DNA of 64,000 nucleotides from the NCBI GenBank assembly GCA_963930775.1, contig OZ005699.1:7585501-7649500 (forward strand), read 5' to 3'. The notes beneath the pieces were generated by a model that searched no databases, was not told the origin of the DNA, and saw only the letters and a program-made list of their open reading frames with translations. The stretch is from Cliona cf. orientalis (Eukaryota; Porifera; Demospongiae; Clionaida; Clionaidae). The translations under genes were made by a program, and so were the position numbers. Position 1 is the first letter of the stretch. Each line of letters begins with the position of its first letter. Of this stretch, positions 36,601-48,757 are shown in pieces.

Positions 36601-37605
36601 ACCCTCCTTCTTAGGGCACAGCTCACAACGCTGGGGGAGGAATGGAGGAGGAGGGGGTTAGAAAGAAGAGAGGAGAGAGAGAAAGAGGAGAAAGAGAGAG
36701 AGAAGAAAGAGAGATGGAGAGAGAGGAGAGAGAGGGGGGGGGGGGAGAGAGTGGAAAGGGAAGGAGAATATACACATTATGTACACAGCACAAAAAGCTT
36801 GGCTTTCGGAATGTTTACACACACATAAAAATGGCAATTTGAAGCAGCAAATCATTCACAAATTGTTGAGATCCAAAGATTAGACTATCATGAGTACAGA
36901 CACATGTACTTTGTCTAGTAACATCTTAGACGCATACATGTAGAATGGAAAATAGAATTTTTAGAACTTACTACACGAGCCGCTCTTTCTTGGCTTTCAC
37001 ATTTCCGACAGAACCAAAGTCCAGTTGGTGGAGTGACTATGCCATAGCACCCTGGATGGAGAAAATCGTGTACATAGCGTGTCATACATGTACATGTATG
37101 TACACATACATTTGACCTTCATGATATAACACAGTACGTTTTTACAGTAACTTTATAGCCATTACAAATAAATATTATGTATGATGCAATGTAGCTGGAA
37201 GTATGAGTCAACACCACTTGCCCACTCAGTTCCACGCATGCTTGAAGCATTTAGGCCACAAGGTGTAACTCTAATTAATGCCCACTCTAATTATCAGTCC
37301 TCAAGGCCGTTACTAATCGATTTTTCGTCGACAAAACCGTGTTTATCACTTTATTTAGACCCTTGAGACCATTATTCATTAAAATTTATCAACTTCTAAA
37401 CCGCATACCCTTTACAAAAGCTTAACAAAATTTAAGCTTCGAAAATATAGGCGTGGTTTCATTCATCTTTCGCCTTTTTAGCTTTTCTATCGCATTTTAA
37501 CTCACCCTGGTGCACTGTCACGTCGCAGCCATGGCCCTTACACGTAAAGAGCCTGTTGTCCGGGTTCACCTTCGACTCGCCGCACACACAACAGTCTTTT
37601 GACAT
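30691..37605 (-). CDS. MLLT10: AF10/AF17 (MLLT10/MLLT6) homologue, PHD-extended PHD chromatin reader
   Basis: Ten coding exons: 37605-37506, 37051-36972, 36630-36466, 36152-36049, 34972-34876, 34610-34410, 34008-33589, 33096-33041, 32950-32850 and 31883-30691. They join to 838 aa. The PHD finger (4-57) reads CCVCGESK ... CDVTVHQ and [17 protein letters not shown]. The extended PHD (58-182) has [50 protein letters not shown] and CGYCSMHY. A basic NLS (KRKRRTRK) lies near 275. The octapeptide/leucine-zipper region is [15 protein letters not shown] (about 420) then [15 protein letters not shown] (about 446). The tail is Gly/Ser/Gln/His-rich. In the known family this zipper recruits DOT1L for H3K79 methylation, and the PHD module reads H3. 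The single invertebrate gene precedes the MLLT6/MLLT10 split, so the symbol is by homology. Confidence 0.93.
32067..32752. mobile_element. Non-autonomous TIR element in an AF10 intron
   Basis: TATGTGACCGTCCACGAGAA near 32070 is matched in reverse complement by TTCTCGTGGACGGTCACATA near 32733-32752. The pairing extends inward about 40 bp (CATGCATA-TGCGCTG). The interior has no transposase ORF. Confidence 0.65.
33363..33390 (+). repeat. Poly-G tract in AF10 intron
   Basis: About 28 consecutive G followed by AGGGGG, lying between AF10 exons 8 and 7 in the minus-strand intron. Confidence 0.8.
35440..35550 (+). repeat. SINE-like fragment (same family as 53620-53745)
   Basis: CGTAGAGCACTTGTGTACAAG, CCCACTCAAGTCCTGAAATT and AAAGAAAATCTTGGGACTTG match the tRNA-like head remnant and 3' end of the better copy at 53620-53745. 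It lies in an AF10 intron. Confidence 0.5.
35805..35939. mobile_element. Short TACCGTATAG-ended MITE
   Basis: Terminal TACCGTATAG and CTATACGGTA are inverted. Internal GAAACTTTCG and CGAAAGTTTTCTCC blocks also pair. The element is about 135 bp, AT-rich, with no ORF. Confidence 0.65.
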
Positions 37606-38087
37606 TGCCGTCCATTCAAAAAGTCACTCGTCCCCAGTGAACGGAAGTTTCCTCTAGATTACGGAAATAGAACGGAATGTCACTAGATTACGGAGATGGA
37701 GGGTTAATGGTATCCGGAGCCTCACGGGAATAACACATGGTGTGCATCAGCATCATCCGCGATAATTTGTGTGTGTGTGCGTTGCCCTTCGGCCGGAGAT
37801 CTGAAGCTTCTCTGACGTTCTAGGAGGGGAGGTTGATAAAAAAAAATCAAGTAAGACGTGTGGCCATGTCATAATATATGCAAATTTAGCTAATTTCTTG
37901 ATGGTTGTAGTAGGTGCAGAAGTGTACGTACACTGTGCCGTGTGTTGTGTAGACTCGTACTTCGCCTCTTGATACATGTAGTGCTACTAGCTACCCTAGC
38001 CCATAATCGTATCAGATGTACTCTTTTTCATTAATTTTATCCCCAAATCACACAGGTTAGTGTACATGCCAGCAAAGTGAATGAGTT
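37606..38087. promoter_or_regulatory. Probable bidirectional promoter, AF10 homologue / RBM45
   Basis: About 480 bp separate two divergent start codons (37605 minus, 38088 plus). It includes the 5' UTRs. Head-to-head spacing this short usually means a shared promoter. No specific core element was identified. Confidence 0.45.
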
Positions 38088-41000
38088 ATGTCACTAGGAG
38101 CAGGGAATTTCCCTTCATCAATGTCTCAGCAGCCATCTGGATTAGGTGGTGGTGGGGGCGGCAGTAGTGCAGGAACCATTGCCGATCGTGTCAACACCGA
38201 TTTCCCGCCATTTTCCCGGGTGTTTGTCGTCTGTAGCCGCGGTCACAAGGAAGAAGATATTCAGGTGGCATTCCAGCAGTTTGGTCAGATTGAAGATGTT
38301 TGGATGGTCAAGGACCGAATGACCAAGGAAAACAAGGGGATCTGCTACGTCAAGTATGACAAGGCCTCAAGTGCTGCGCTGGCAATCGAGAACATGGACG
38401 GGAAACTGGTTGGAAGCGAGCCTAAACCAATTAAGGTACATTGTCCTAGAAAATTCAGTAGGTTAGTCTTCTACTACCATAATAATATTATAATCCAAAG
38501 GGGCAAGGGGCAACCATGTTTATGTGTAAGTGTCTAGCCCAGCCTTGAGAACCAGGGGTCATAGTTAAAACTGGATTACGTATTTGTACTTTATGGCCTC
38601 TATAATATCTTGACATTGTAAGCAGGCTACACTGAGAGATTATTGCGATAATAGCATGGAATCTCAGTGCTAATTTCTCTGTCTGATTCACGAATACAAG
38701 TCATTGCATAATACATATAACTAGTGTGATAATTTTGCTTCAAGTTATTGTATGACATACATACGTACAGGTATTAGCATACACCTTCATTTGAGCATGC
38801 ATGCTAGTGTGGGTGTGCACTAATTAGAAACCAGAAGTGCTGATGGGGCATTTGGCTAATAGGCCCTTTTCCAGCATTACGTCATAAACGCGCGGGTGGT
38901 CAAAAGTGAGCGCTAATTAGAACCGCGCCATAGTAATGTATTGTGAAGTACACCTCAAAAAACGCGGTCTCCTACCTGGAACCAGCTGTACTGTAGCTAT
39001 TCATGGCGATAATCCATTGGAAGAGGGACTAAAGACAGTGTTTATTGCTAGAAGGCAGCACCAAACCTGGAGTGTCAGTTGCGTGGCCACCTCCAACTTG
39101 ACCATCATGAGTCCTCCTGTGGATAGGGCTTTTGTGGAGAAAAGGGACCTATGACGCTCTCGAAACACGTTTGCAGCCCACAGCAGTGGCCTGATCAGAA
39201 CCAGAACAAGCTGAAATAGTGGCAGGGTAAGTCACTTTGGTATAAACTAGTCTGGAAGGGCACAATGATTTGCAAATACATGACATGACCCTCCATGCCA
39301 TGGAAATAAAACACAATGATGAGCTCATGATACACACACACACACACAGTCAAACAGGGTGGATTGAGTACGAGAAGCTAAGGTGATACAGTAATGTAGA
39401 GAGAGAAAGGCTGGGTGCACTTGATGGATTTCAAGACCTCTAGTGGGAAAATGGAGAAAAGTCTATAGTTGTACTCATACCAAGATTATTCTCTTGATCA
39501 TATAATATGCTTGAGTCAACTTTCAAAGTGGTAGTATTGGCTTCGCAGCTCCTAGCATCTACTACAATGTACTTTCTAAGACACTACATAATAATTATTA
39601 TGTACACGACACTAAAAATTTTAACTCGAAATAAAATATACACAAGTGATCATCACAATTTATATTCAGAGATTAAATTTGACTACTTATTATATAACTG
39701 TAAGGGGATACCACTGCAAATGGCCTTTATGGCATGGTATAAAGGATGACAATAAACAAGTATTGTATGATCAGAATCAGCTAACTTTCAAGCAGTCCGA
39801 GAGGTCATCTTTGAGTGCACACAGCCTTTTCTCTACATTATGGTATCACCTTAATTCCTCGTATTCTGTCCACCCTATTTAACTGTGTATGCATCTGTGT
39901 ATCATGAGGTCATCGTTACTTTGTTTCCATGACTTGGAGGGTCATGTCTAGCATCAAACACAGGCTCACTTTCAGGGGGATAGGAAAGTGAGCCTGGGTT
40001 TGAGGCCAAGTCATGTAATGCATTTGCAAATCATTGTCCTAAAATGTGCCCTTCCAGACTAGTTAGTAGTTTATACCGAAGTGACTTACCCTGCCACTAT
40101 TTCAGCTTGTTCTGGTTCTGATCAGGCCACTGCTGTGGGCTGCAAACGTGTTTCGAGAGCGTCATAGGTCCCTTTTCTCCACAAAAGCCCTATCCACAGG
40201 AGGACTCATGATGGTCAAGTTGGAGGTGGCCACGCAACTGACACTCCAGGTTTGGTGCTGCCTTCTAGCAATAAACACTGTCTTTAGTCCCTCTTCCAAT
40301 GGATTATCGCCATGAATAGCTACAGTACAGCTGGTTCCAGGTAGGAGACCGCGTTTTTTGAGGTGTACTTCACAATACATTACTATGGCGCGGTTCTAAT
40401 TAGCGCTCACTTTTGACCACCCGCGCGTTTATGACGTAATGCTGGAAAAGGGTCTATTGGAACATCTATATTATTGTTGACAGTTGATCAAAGCATACCA
40501 GATGCAAATTGTTTGGAAATTTGCTGTGTGCATACATGTAATAACTTGCAATCTATATTATACCAGCATGTACATGTACAAACACCTTACTGAATATTAG
40601 TGAATTTTTCTCATATAGGCTATGATCGCTTCATCCAAAAACTCATCAGTGAAGACCGACTATAACGACGAGAGTGCCAGAACCAGGCTGTTTGTGGTGT
40701 GCCCTCGAGACTACAACGAGGATGACCTGAAAGCAAAGTTCATCCAGTACGGTGATTTTGACTACTGCAATATTATCCGAGACAAGCACACTGGAGAGAG
40801 CAAGGGATTCGGGTACGTGAAATTCACCAAGGCTTCCACAGCAGCTATGGCAATGGAGAAGTGCGATAAAAGCTTAAAAGCTATCCTTGCTGAACCGAAA
40901 TCGGCCAAATTTGCCCGTGAAGCTGCAGCGGCTGCTGTGGCGAAAGAGCAGCAAAGGTATTCGCTACGGGACTCCTTTTTGCTACAAGGGTCGACAAGTC

Positions 41001-41788
41001 CTACGCACAACATGTCCAGCGCTGCTGATCTGTTTTTCAGCCAGAGCTACTCATCAAGCGGTGGTGGTGGGTCATATGGAGGTGGCCTCGATCGAGCTTA
41101 TGATTCGGCGATAAATAACCGCTTGTTTGTGTTGTGTTCGACAATGATCAGTCAGGAGCAGTTGAGTAGACTCTTTGATCTCATACCAGGAATGGATTTC
41201 TGCGATTTGAAGCGTCATCACATCACTGGCGACTCGAAGGGATTTGCGTATGTCACTTATACCTCAGTGTCGGCTGCTATGTATGCCAAGGATAAATTGA
41301 ATGGATTTGAGTATCCGCCAGGTTCTAAGCTTGTCGTGAAGTACGCTGATGACCCTCCCACCCGTTATCCCCCTAGCCCCACGGCTGAGCCCATGTTCCC
41401 CCTCTACCACTCGGCTCCGCATTCCCCCCTGCGGTCCCCGATCAAGGGGTCACCGGTGCGATCACTGTCCCCCGTGCGGCCCCTAACCACACGACAACGA
41501 CGTCACTCCTTTAGTTCCGAGTTTGACAGCCGGGTCTTCTTTATCTGTAACCCCCAACCTCCAGCTGAACACATCCTTCGAGACGTTTTTAGTCGCTTTG
41601 GGATCCTTACGGACGTCTGGGTAGTGAGAGGGAAGAACTACGGCTATGCCAAGTTTACTAGTCGAAACGCAGCCGAGGCGGCTATCACTGCTCTTCACGG
41701 GATGGAGGTGTTTGGGGTCAAACTCAAGGTCATGCTGGCCGATCCACCTCCCGATGACAATTCTCGTCAAAAACGACCTCGAATGTAG
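38088..41788 (+). CDS. RBM45: RBM45 homologue, RNA-binding protein with four RRM domains
   Basis: Two exons, 38088-38435 and 40619-41788, join in frame (PIK|AMIASSK) to 505 aa, slightly longer than the vertebrate protein. RRM1 (about 43-116) has RVFVVCSRG and KGICYVKYD. RRM2 (about 136-208) has RLFVVCPRD, KGFGYVKFT and AILAEPK. RRM3 (about 281-362) has RLFVLCSTM, KGFAYVTYT and GFEYPPGS. A Pro/Ser-rich linker follows. RRM4 (about 415-490) has RVFFICNPQPP, YGYAKFTS and GVKLKVMLADPP. It ends in a basic tail, RQKRPRM. In the known family RBM45 binds RNA and self-associates in the nucleus. AILAEPK, the GF-YPPG motif and the GVKLKVMLAD end are diagnostic. The intron is almost filled by a foldback element. 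Confidence 0.93.
38861..40456. mobile_element. Giant palindromic (foldback) element in RBM45 intron
   Basis: The intron folds into a hairpin about 1.6 kb long. GGCCCTTTTCCAGCATTACG at the left pairs with its complement ending at 40456. The arms 38861-39300 and 40010-40456 are nearly identical, and an identical 72-aa ORF (MYCEVHLKKRGLLPGTS...) occurs at 38936-39154 plus and 40162-40380 minus. Weaker pairing continues inward: 39335-39430 with 39800-39895, and GACCCTCCA at about 39288 with TGGAGGGTC at about 39937. The right arm has about 60 extra bases near 39950-40010. Confidence 0.85.
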
Positions 41789-42840
41789 CACGCCATTTAC
41801 ATAGTGCCATTCCATATAGGAGGGGATCTGTACATACATATTAAATTTTTTGCTAAAAGTAACATGGACTTTCTTTTCTTGCGTTGCCCACACCACTTTT
41901 ACCTCTGACTTTATACTCGATCTACTACTTCCACTCTCTTGACAACTTTCGACATAACCAAACTTGATACTTCACTGTCACAGAGCACGTGTAAATTTAC
42001 GTGAATGGAACAACTACATGTATAATAATACACTTCCATTGGAAATTTTTGCACTGTATACCATGTATCGTGTCAGTGTACGTACGTGTATGTGTGTGTG
42101 TGTGCAGACTGAACTGTGCTTTCCATACACAACAGCCATTGCACTTAACTTTAGGTCTATACACTATACATGTCTTGCACCCTACAATGTTTGATTAAGA
42201 GGATTTGAAACTTGCTGCCATCATGCACTGTTATTACACTGAGATTTCTATATTATTTTGATTTGCAACGTGTTTTAAATAATCTTTTGCAACCCTCTTG
42301 ATTTGGGGACGACAGTACTAACTTACAACCTTACTGTACAACTATAGTTACAGTAGATGCAACACCACCAGACACAGACTTATCGGACTGTATATAGCAT
42401 ACCAAAATAACTTCTCAACTGATTGTAGCTACCGTGGATCGGGATGTTATGCTGTTTGCTAGTAAAAATTTGTGTACTCTAATTTAATCACATAATTCAT
42501 ATTATGTGATACTAATTCATTTGATTTTCGTCATGAAAGATCGTGGATGATTGACGAGAATAACCCGATAATTGTGTAGACCTATGGTATCTGGTAGCTA
42601 CATAATACTATGTGTACATGACATGGCCATGATACTCTGTATACAATGTTATATACCTACATTGTTTACTGAACATGAAACATTGTCACCATGGTATATT
42701 CAGAGCCTGTATAGCAGCTAGTATGGAACAACTTGGGCTTGAGACAGATCTTGAAGGAGGTCTGTATATTTATAGAACAAGGATGTTGTACGTAATACAA
42801 TTGCAAATAGTCTTGAACAAGCAAAGTAGTAATATTATCT

Positions 42841-45800
42841 TTATATTTCTGCCCTTACTTGACCGTACAATGTACACATACGTAAAACTTTACCATCAAT
42901 GGTATTCATCTCGTGTAGTATTGATTCGATATCCATATCATCACCAGCAGCAGTTACTCTACCCCCATTGATACGATTACCAGATGACATCTGATCTGTC
43001 ATCACTATCGATGGCCTATCTCCATTGCTGCCTTGGCATTGACTCTGAACTTCAGTAGTTGTATGATGACCATGTATATTTTGAGGCTTGTCTTTATCTG
43101 ATAACGTAGTAGCTGGGATATCGTCAAACATGGAGAGCATAGTCTGTATCTCCTGGAGTTCCGATTCTGCCTCCATCTCGAGGGATTGGAATTCAAATGT
43201 GGTTTTCCCTGCTACACTGACTGCTGCTGCTGCTGATGACGATGAGGCTGTTACTATTGGTACCTCCTGGTCCTTAGCAATCGATTGTGGAGTACCTGCT
43301 GTATTGTGATTATGCACAGTGTGGTGTATGAAAGATTAATAATTTCAGAGATGGGTAAAACTAAAAGTTGTCCCTTAAATTTGGAGTGGATTTTTGTACT
43401 TGTGTCTGTGGCATTGAGCTGTCCCTATTCAAGCTTGAGTTAACGCATATTTATGGCTTAGTATTATCAAGCATAATTATTATAAATATTATACTCTTGG
43501 TATTATGACATTGTAGTCTCGGCACATACACTGTGAAGTTAGAAACAATGTTATTATAGCCTCGTCCCTAGGCCACTCCCATGTTTCTGTGTGTATTAAA
43601 CATTGAAAACATGAGAGTGACCTGTATGGGGATGAGGCTAAAATACGGTCATGTTCTGATGTTACCTTGATTCGCTGATTTGTCTGATGTCTTGAAATAA
43701 TCCCTAATAGTTGGTGACACTAGATCCACTGCACCTCCCTTCCTCTTTGCTCTCTTCCCAGAGCCAGCTTCTGCTAGCGGTGATCGACATTTTCTTTTAG
43801 CTTTCTCCTTTCCACTTGTCTGACGATGATTGACCTTCTTTCGTTGACTCGAAGCTTGCTTTGTCGTAACCAGTTTAACCTGATTATCTGGACTCAGTTC
43901 CAGGCTGGTCTGAGTCAGTCTTGACAATGTTGGGCTCACTCGAATATTCTGAGTGGAAGAAGGATCAACTTGTGGAGCTTGTGTACCCTGAGCTGCTATT
44001 ACAGACAGTCTATTTTTCAAGCTTGTTCTCACAGATGTGGTACTTGGTTGGCTAGAGGCTGTAGCTCTCTGGACTGATGCTGTGGCTGAAGTAAAGAAGT
44101 TAATTAAATTTTAATTATTATGGTATTATTGGTGCTAATGTTATCAGGAGCCATTCTAGTCTTGCGTCCCACCCCCCCCCCCCCCCCCCCCCCCCCCCCA
44201 GTCCTTGGATTGGGGGCAGAACCAGCTAATAGTTACTAACTCGGTTGATTGGTGTTACAGTAAGACTAGAATCAAAATTCTTACAGATTATGTACCTTTA
44301 CGTCTTTGTGGTTCAGTTTTGGTTACGGTACACGTTGCATGTTGACCAAGGGAAGCCAATACTTGAGCTTGGATCTGCTGAATCAGCGTATTTGCCACCA
44401 GATTGATGTGATTCCTCTCATTAAATCCCATACCGAGTGTCCTAAACAACTCCTCATGCACTCCATTCACTGACATCTGAGACGATGCTCCCACGGTGTG
44501 TGAATTAGTTGCAGCCTGATTTGTTGTATCTTTCAATGGCTGTGCACATGAGGATGCTTGCAAGGCAGCAGTGGCTTTAGATGGACGCCCTCTCCTATTA
44601 CTCGTAGTGGACATGACAGACGCAGTGACTTGTGAGTTTTGGCTTGAATTTGGAGTGGAGTTTTGTACTTGTGTCTGTGGCTTTGAGTCTTCAACTTGCA
44701 CGGCATTTTCCGTGTACTCGCACTTGCTCAGTCTCTCCTGATCGCCGAGAGTGGCATAGGAATCTGCTTCCGATAGAGCATACTCAAGCCTCTTGCTCTT
44801 TCTGATTTCACCAAGAGAACAGTGCAGTACTCGGCAGTGGTATGGTTCAACCTCAAAGTAGTATTGATACACAAAAGTGAAAGGATTATTAAATTTTAGT
44901 GCTAGTGAATTGCTTAATTAAATTTAATGTGGTTTGTTTAGTGGTATAGTGAAGTGCTAGATCCCTTAATTGAATTTAATGTGGAAACCACGGATTGCAA
45001 TGAAAATCTACACCTGCTATGCCTGTGGTGAGGATGTGTCATTCCTACATGTATTAGACAATATCAAATTTGTATAATCATGATGGTAGTACAACTGATC
45101 GTGTTATATAATAATAGAATTGCATAAATAGCATAATTGATATTAGTAGAAGAGGCTCACCTGTTCTTCAGACACCCAGCTGTGAGTTCTCATCTTGCCC
45201 AGGAACTCCACGTGGTAGATACAACCCTCCCTGTACTCACTAATGTAGTCTCCATCGCTCCATGGATCTGGGCTAACTACTCCAGGCCACCTACACACAA
45301 TATAATAATGGGTAAGCCCCTGTCTAATTAATGCTGAAAGTCTATCTCGTTGGCTAACGGGGGAAATCCGTTCAATCTGGCCCAAACGAGCTGTCCTGCT
45401 GAGAGCTTGCTAAAGGTGAATCCTCGCTTTTTCGATCTTTGGCATTTCTCCTCTGGGGTGTCACATGACTGGTAGGTGGGGTCAGGGTGCATAGAGCAGT
45501 ACCAGTTCCTATGTGAAACAAAAAGGAGAGAGGAGAGATGAAGGCTTGGGAGGGGAGAGAGAGAAGAAAGAGAAAGAGAGAGACTTTGAGAGAGAGAGAG
45601 AGACTCAGGGGGAACACTAAGATCACCCTACTCCTTGATATCAATCTTTGTTCCTGGACATAGCTTTCTCCATTTTTGGCAGTTCCTGTGGTCGCACTGG
45701 ACCCACAGTGGCTTCATACTCTCATCCTCATCACTACTGGAACTGCTACTGCTGCTGCTGTTAGACTGAGAGGAGCTTGGTTGATTCTGCCATGGTGAAG

Positions 45801-46267
45801 TTTTTGTCCTTGAGTATTTAGCCCTGCCCCGAAAGAAAGGGGTGGGAGGGGGAATTCCAGCTAATTAAAGAGGAATGGTGGTAAACTTGGGCATGATATC
45901 TCCTGTATACATATCTATATTAAATAATTGTATGAAGAAAATCCAGGCTGGCTCTCAGTCGGAGTGTATGTATGCATTTAATTAACCTCACCTTTCCTTC
46001 TTGCAGCCCTTGTAAGTATTACTGACTTTCTAGTAGCTGAAGAGAAATTAATTCATATGTATGTGTATGTACTATACTGGCTCTTTCACCTGCTCTTGGA
46101 GTGACCACTGTGGCATTTGTTGCTGGCTCTGTATGACGGGTGCTTGTTTGCTGTTGGTCCTTTGTGCTTGCAAGCTTCTTAGCTTTTTCCTCCTTCTCCT
46201 CATTTTTGGCCTCGTCCACTAGCTTAGCCACTGAAGCACACCTTCTGGGTCTCCCTCTTCTTGCCAT
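42841..46267 (-). CDS. ZCWPW1: ZCWPW-like CW zinc finger and PWWP domain chromatin reader
   Basis: Eight exons inferred: 46267-46090, 46025-45992, 45823-45632, 45508-45359, 45290-45161, about 44851-44296, 44085-43666 and 43295-42841. They join to about 704 aa. The N-terminus is basic (MARRGRPRR, an AT-hook-like GRPRR). The CW zinc finger (about 108-150) reads LWVQCDHRNCQKWRKL, WYCSMHPDP and SCDTPEE. The PWWP domain (about 170-240) reads GQLVWARLNGFPPWPGVV, the PPWP variant of the motif, then YHVEFLG and HSWVSEE. The tail contains a second GRPSK hook, basic patches and SPTIRDYFK. In the family CW reads H3K4me3 and PWWP reads H3K36me3, as for ZCWPW1 at PRDM9-marked sites. The symbol is by domain order. 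The acceptor at 44851 and the final stop are the least certain points. Confidence 0.85.
44172..44199 (+). repeat. Poly-C tract in ZCWPW-like intron
   Basis: About 28 C between exons 7 and 6 of the minus-strand gene. Confidence 0.8.
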
Positions 46268-46959
46268 AGCTGCATGCAACAGCTGTTTGGCGCTTGATAG
46301 ATTTGTTTTTCCCGCCTAATCAGTGACCATAATTTCACTTTTTAAAATTTCCCGCCAAAAATGTCATGTGACCTTGATGAATTTCAAACAACGTACAAGC
46401 AGGATTCGTTCCTGTTCTCCTATTTCGTTCAGTGAGTGTTGCAGCCACCTGCTGTGCGTCTTCCACTCTTCGTTCTCCCCTATCTCTGCGCACGAAGCTC
46501 GTACCATACCTCGGCACAGAAAGGCAAGAAGCTTAGAAGCTCGTCTGCCTTGGCTCGGGGCTATTTTGCCTACTGAGGTGAGTGCCCTACAGTGTAGCCA
46601 GCGTCTGAGGTGATTTTGTGTACTCCGTATAAATTATGTAAGTATGGATAGGAACTTTTAAACGCTGCAGCTAATAATTGGCTGCTTCTTGGAGGGGGTT
46701 ATGTAGTTGCAAGGTATTTGTTTGAACTTGTCCCGGGAAAATTTTTGGCAGCCCCCCTTCTCTAGCTTTTCATTATCCCCCAACATTGCTCATTGTGCTA
46801 GGACCAAAGCTATGGTATTGTTTATGGATGTGGTTTTATGTAGCCAGGTTAATGAGTGTATTTGTGGAGTGCTCATGTTTCAAATCTTTTCATTTATAGG
46901 TTATATTGACGTGGAGATTTCGTCTACGTACATACCTGGACACGTAGGCTATTGTGGAC
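46268..46959. promoter_or_regulatory. Probable bidirectional promoter, ZCWPW-like gene / ankyrin gene
   Basis: About 690 bp lie between divergent starts at 46267 (minus) and 46960 (plus). No other gene is seen within it. A shared promoter is inferred from the arrangement only. Confidence 0.4.
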
Positions 46960-47141
46960 ATGGCCCACAAAATTTATGAAGTAAGTATGGAAGAATGTAT
47001 ATGTATGTAGCCTAGGTGACCTAATAATTATTATGGCATTTTTGTGCATTCGACTTTTTGGCTGACCTTAAGTTCCTTTAATTTGTAAGCAAATTAGTTA
47101 GTAGTGGTCTTTATTCCTCATTCTAACATGCACTCTCCCAC

Positions 47142-47185
<44 letters not shown>

Positions 47186-48726
47186 CTATCCCCTCCCCCT
47201 CCCTCACTTTCTTTTAGATGCCTCTTGTCCAGGCGTGCTTTGAGGGCAACGTGGTTCAACTCACCGAGCTTATTGGACAACGCGAGGACGCCAATGGCAC
47301 CGTATGTTGTCCCCCCATCCCACCCCACCCTCCCTACCCTAGCTCCACTCATACACTGACCCTCGAGCTCTTTCACCCACAATGTCATACCCATGTTACT
47401 ATCCATGCACCATTAAGCCAATTACAGTGTGTCTCGGCCGTTAATTAGCAAATTGTACCGCCAAGAGCCTTTGTTTGGGTCGTGTAGCTATGCTGAATAT
47501 GTACATTGACACTTGTTCACGCTTGCCTTGTGTCTAATTGAGAACACACATAATAATGTTGCACTTATTGTATATGCATAATGCGTGCACGAAAATGCCT
47601 GCTTTGGGTAGAATGCGTCTGTATCCAGCAATTCAGCTTTGGTTCCTAGTTTGAAAACTAGGGATTTTATGGTAGGTAGCTTACCTGAGTGTATGAGTTG
47701 TGTGCGTGTATGTACATATATCTAGTCCTTCGTAAAGTGTTGGACATTGTGGGAGTAGTGCATCCACAGGTAGTGATACTTAATGCAGGCTCCACATCAA
47801 GTGGTAATGTCAGATAGGCTGCTTACATCACTATGTACGCATTGTACTTGTAGACAAGGTTGTATTGTGAGTAGGCACTGGTTCAAGTACATGTGACTAG
47901 TACGAATTAGGCCAGTTACTGATAAACTTGAATCTCTGAGTCGGCTTCAGTTTTAAAACTGCAGCTGTAGCTTTCCTGGTACATGTACCTCTCTCTCTCT
48001 CTGTGTGCGTGTGCCTTCAAATTCAGTCACCATTGAATGAGCATTGTCTATACCCCTGTTGCCTTGGAAACTGAATTGGTGACCTCATCTGCTAAACTTC
48101 AATCTGATCTATGACTCAGCTTCACTTTTAAAACTGTAGCTGTAGCTTACCAGGTAGGGGTAGTACCCTTCAAATAATTCTCATTGTCTACCTAGTGGAA
48201 GCCTAATTAGTGACCTCATCTGCTAAAGGTCAACCTTATCCAACCTATGTGGTTGATGTGGACCACATGGTGAAAAGTGCACCCTTCTGCTTGGGGATAA
48301 TGAAAGGGTTGTCCTCTTCCTCATAGTGCCTCTCAGCTTTTATTGAGATCTGGGGATATACATTGTGTAGTGTGACTCCATAGGCTATTTTTAAGTGTGA
48401 ATTTATGCGTAATTAGGTACAATTAGGGACTATTTCATGATAATTATATCTCTACAGTAAGTGTTTTACTTCTTATAGGAATAATCTGGGATAATTTTGT
48501 GCTGATCTTATGTACTGTAGACTGTAGAGTGTATATAAAACATCCTGACTCCATGGTCTAGTGTCTTGCTAGAACCTTACATAATTGGTGCCTTGGGTTA
48601 TTTTCTCATGGATGTGGTGTAGATTTCAGCCCTACTGCATTTACCACTTTGGTTTAGGTTGCTAAGGGATGAGGGAGACAAATGAAAATATGAAATCATG
48701 GTCACTAAGGATATGGAATTTATATC

Positions 48727-48757
<31 letters not shown>

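Noticed and set aside
36565-36855. Glu/Arg-rich ORFs
   Set aside because: Purine-rich simple repeat in an AF10 intron read in several frames.
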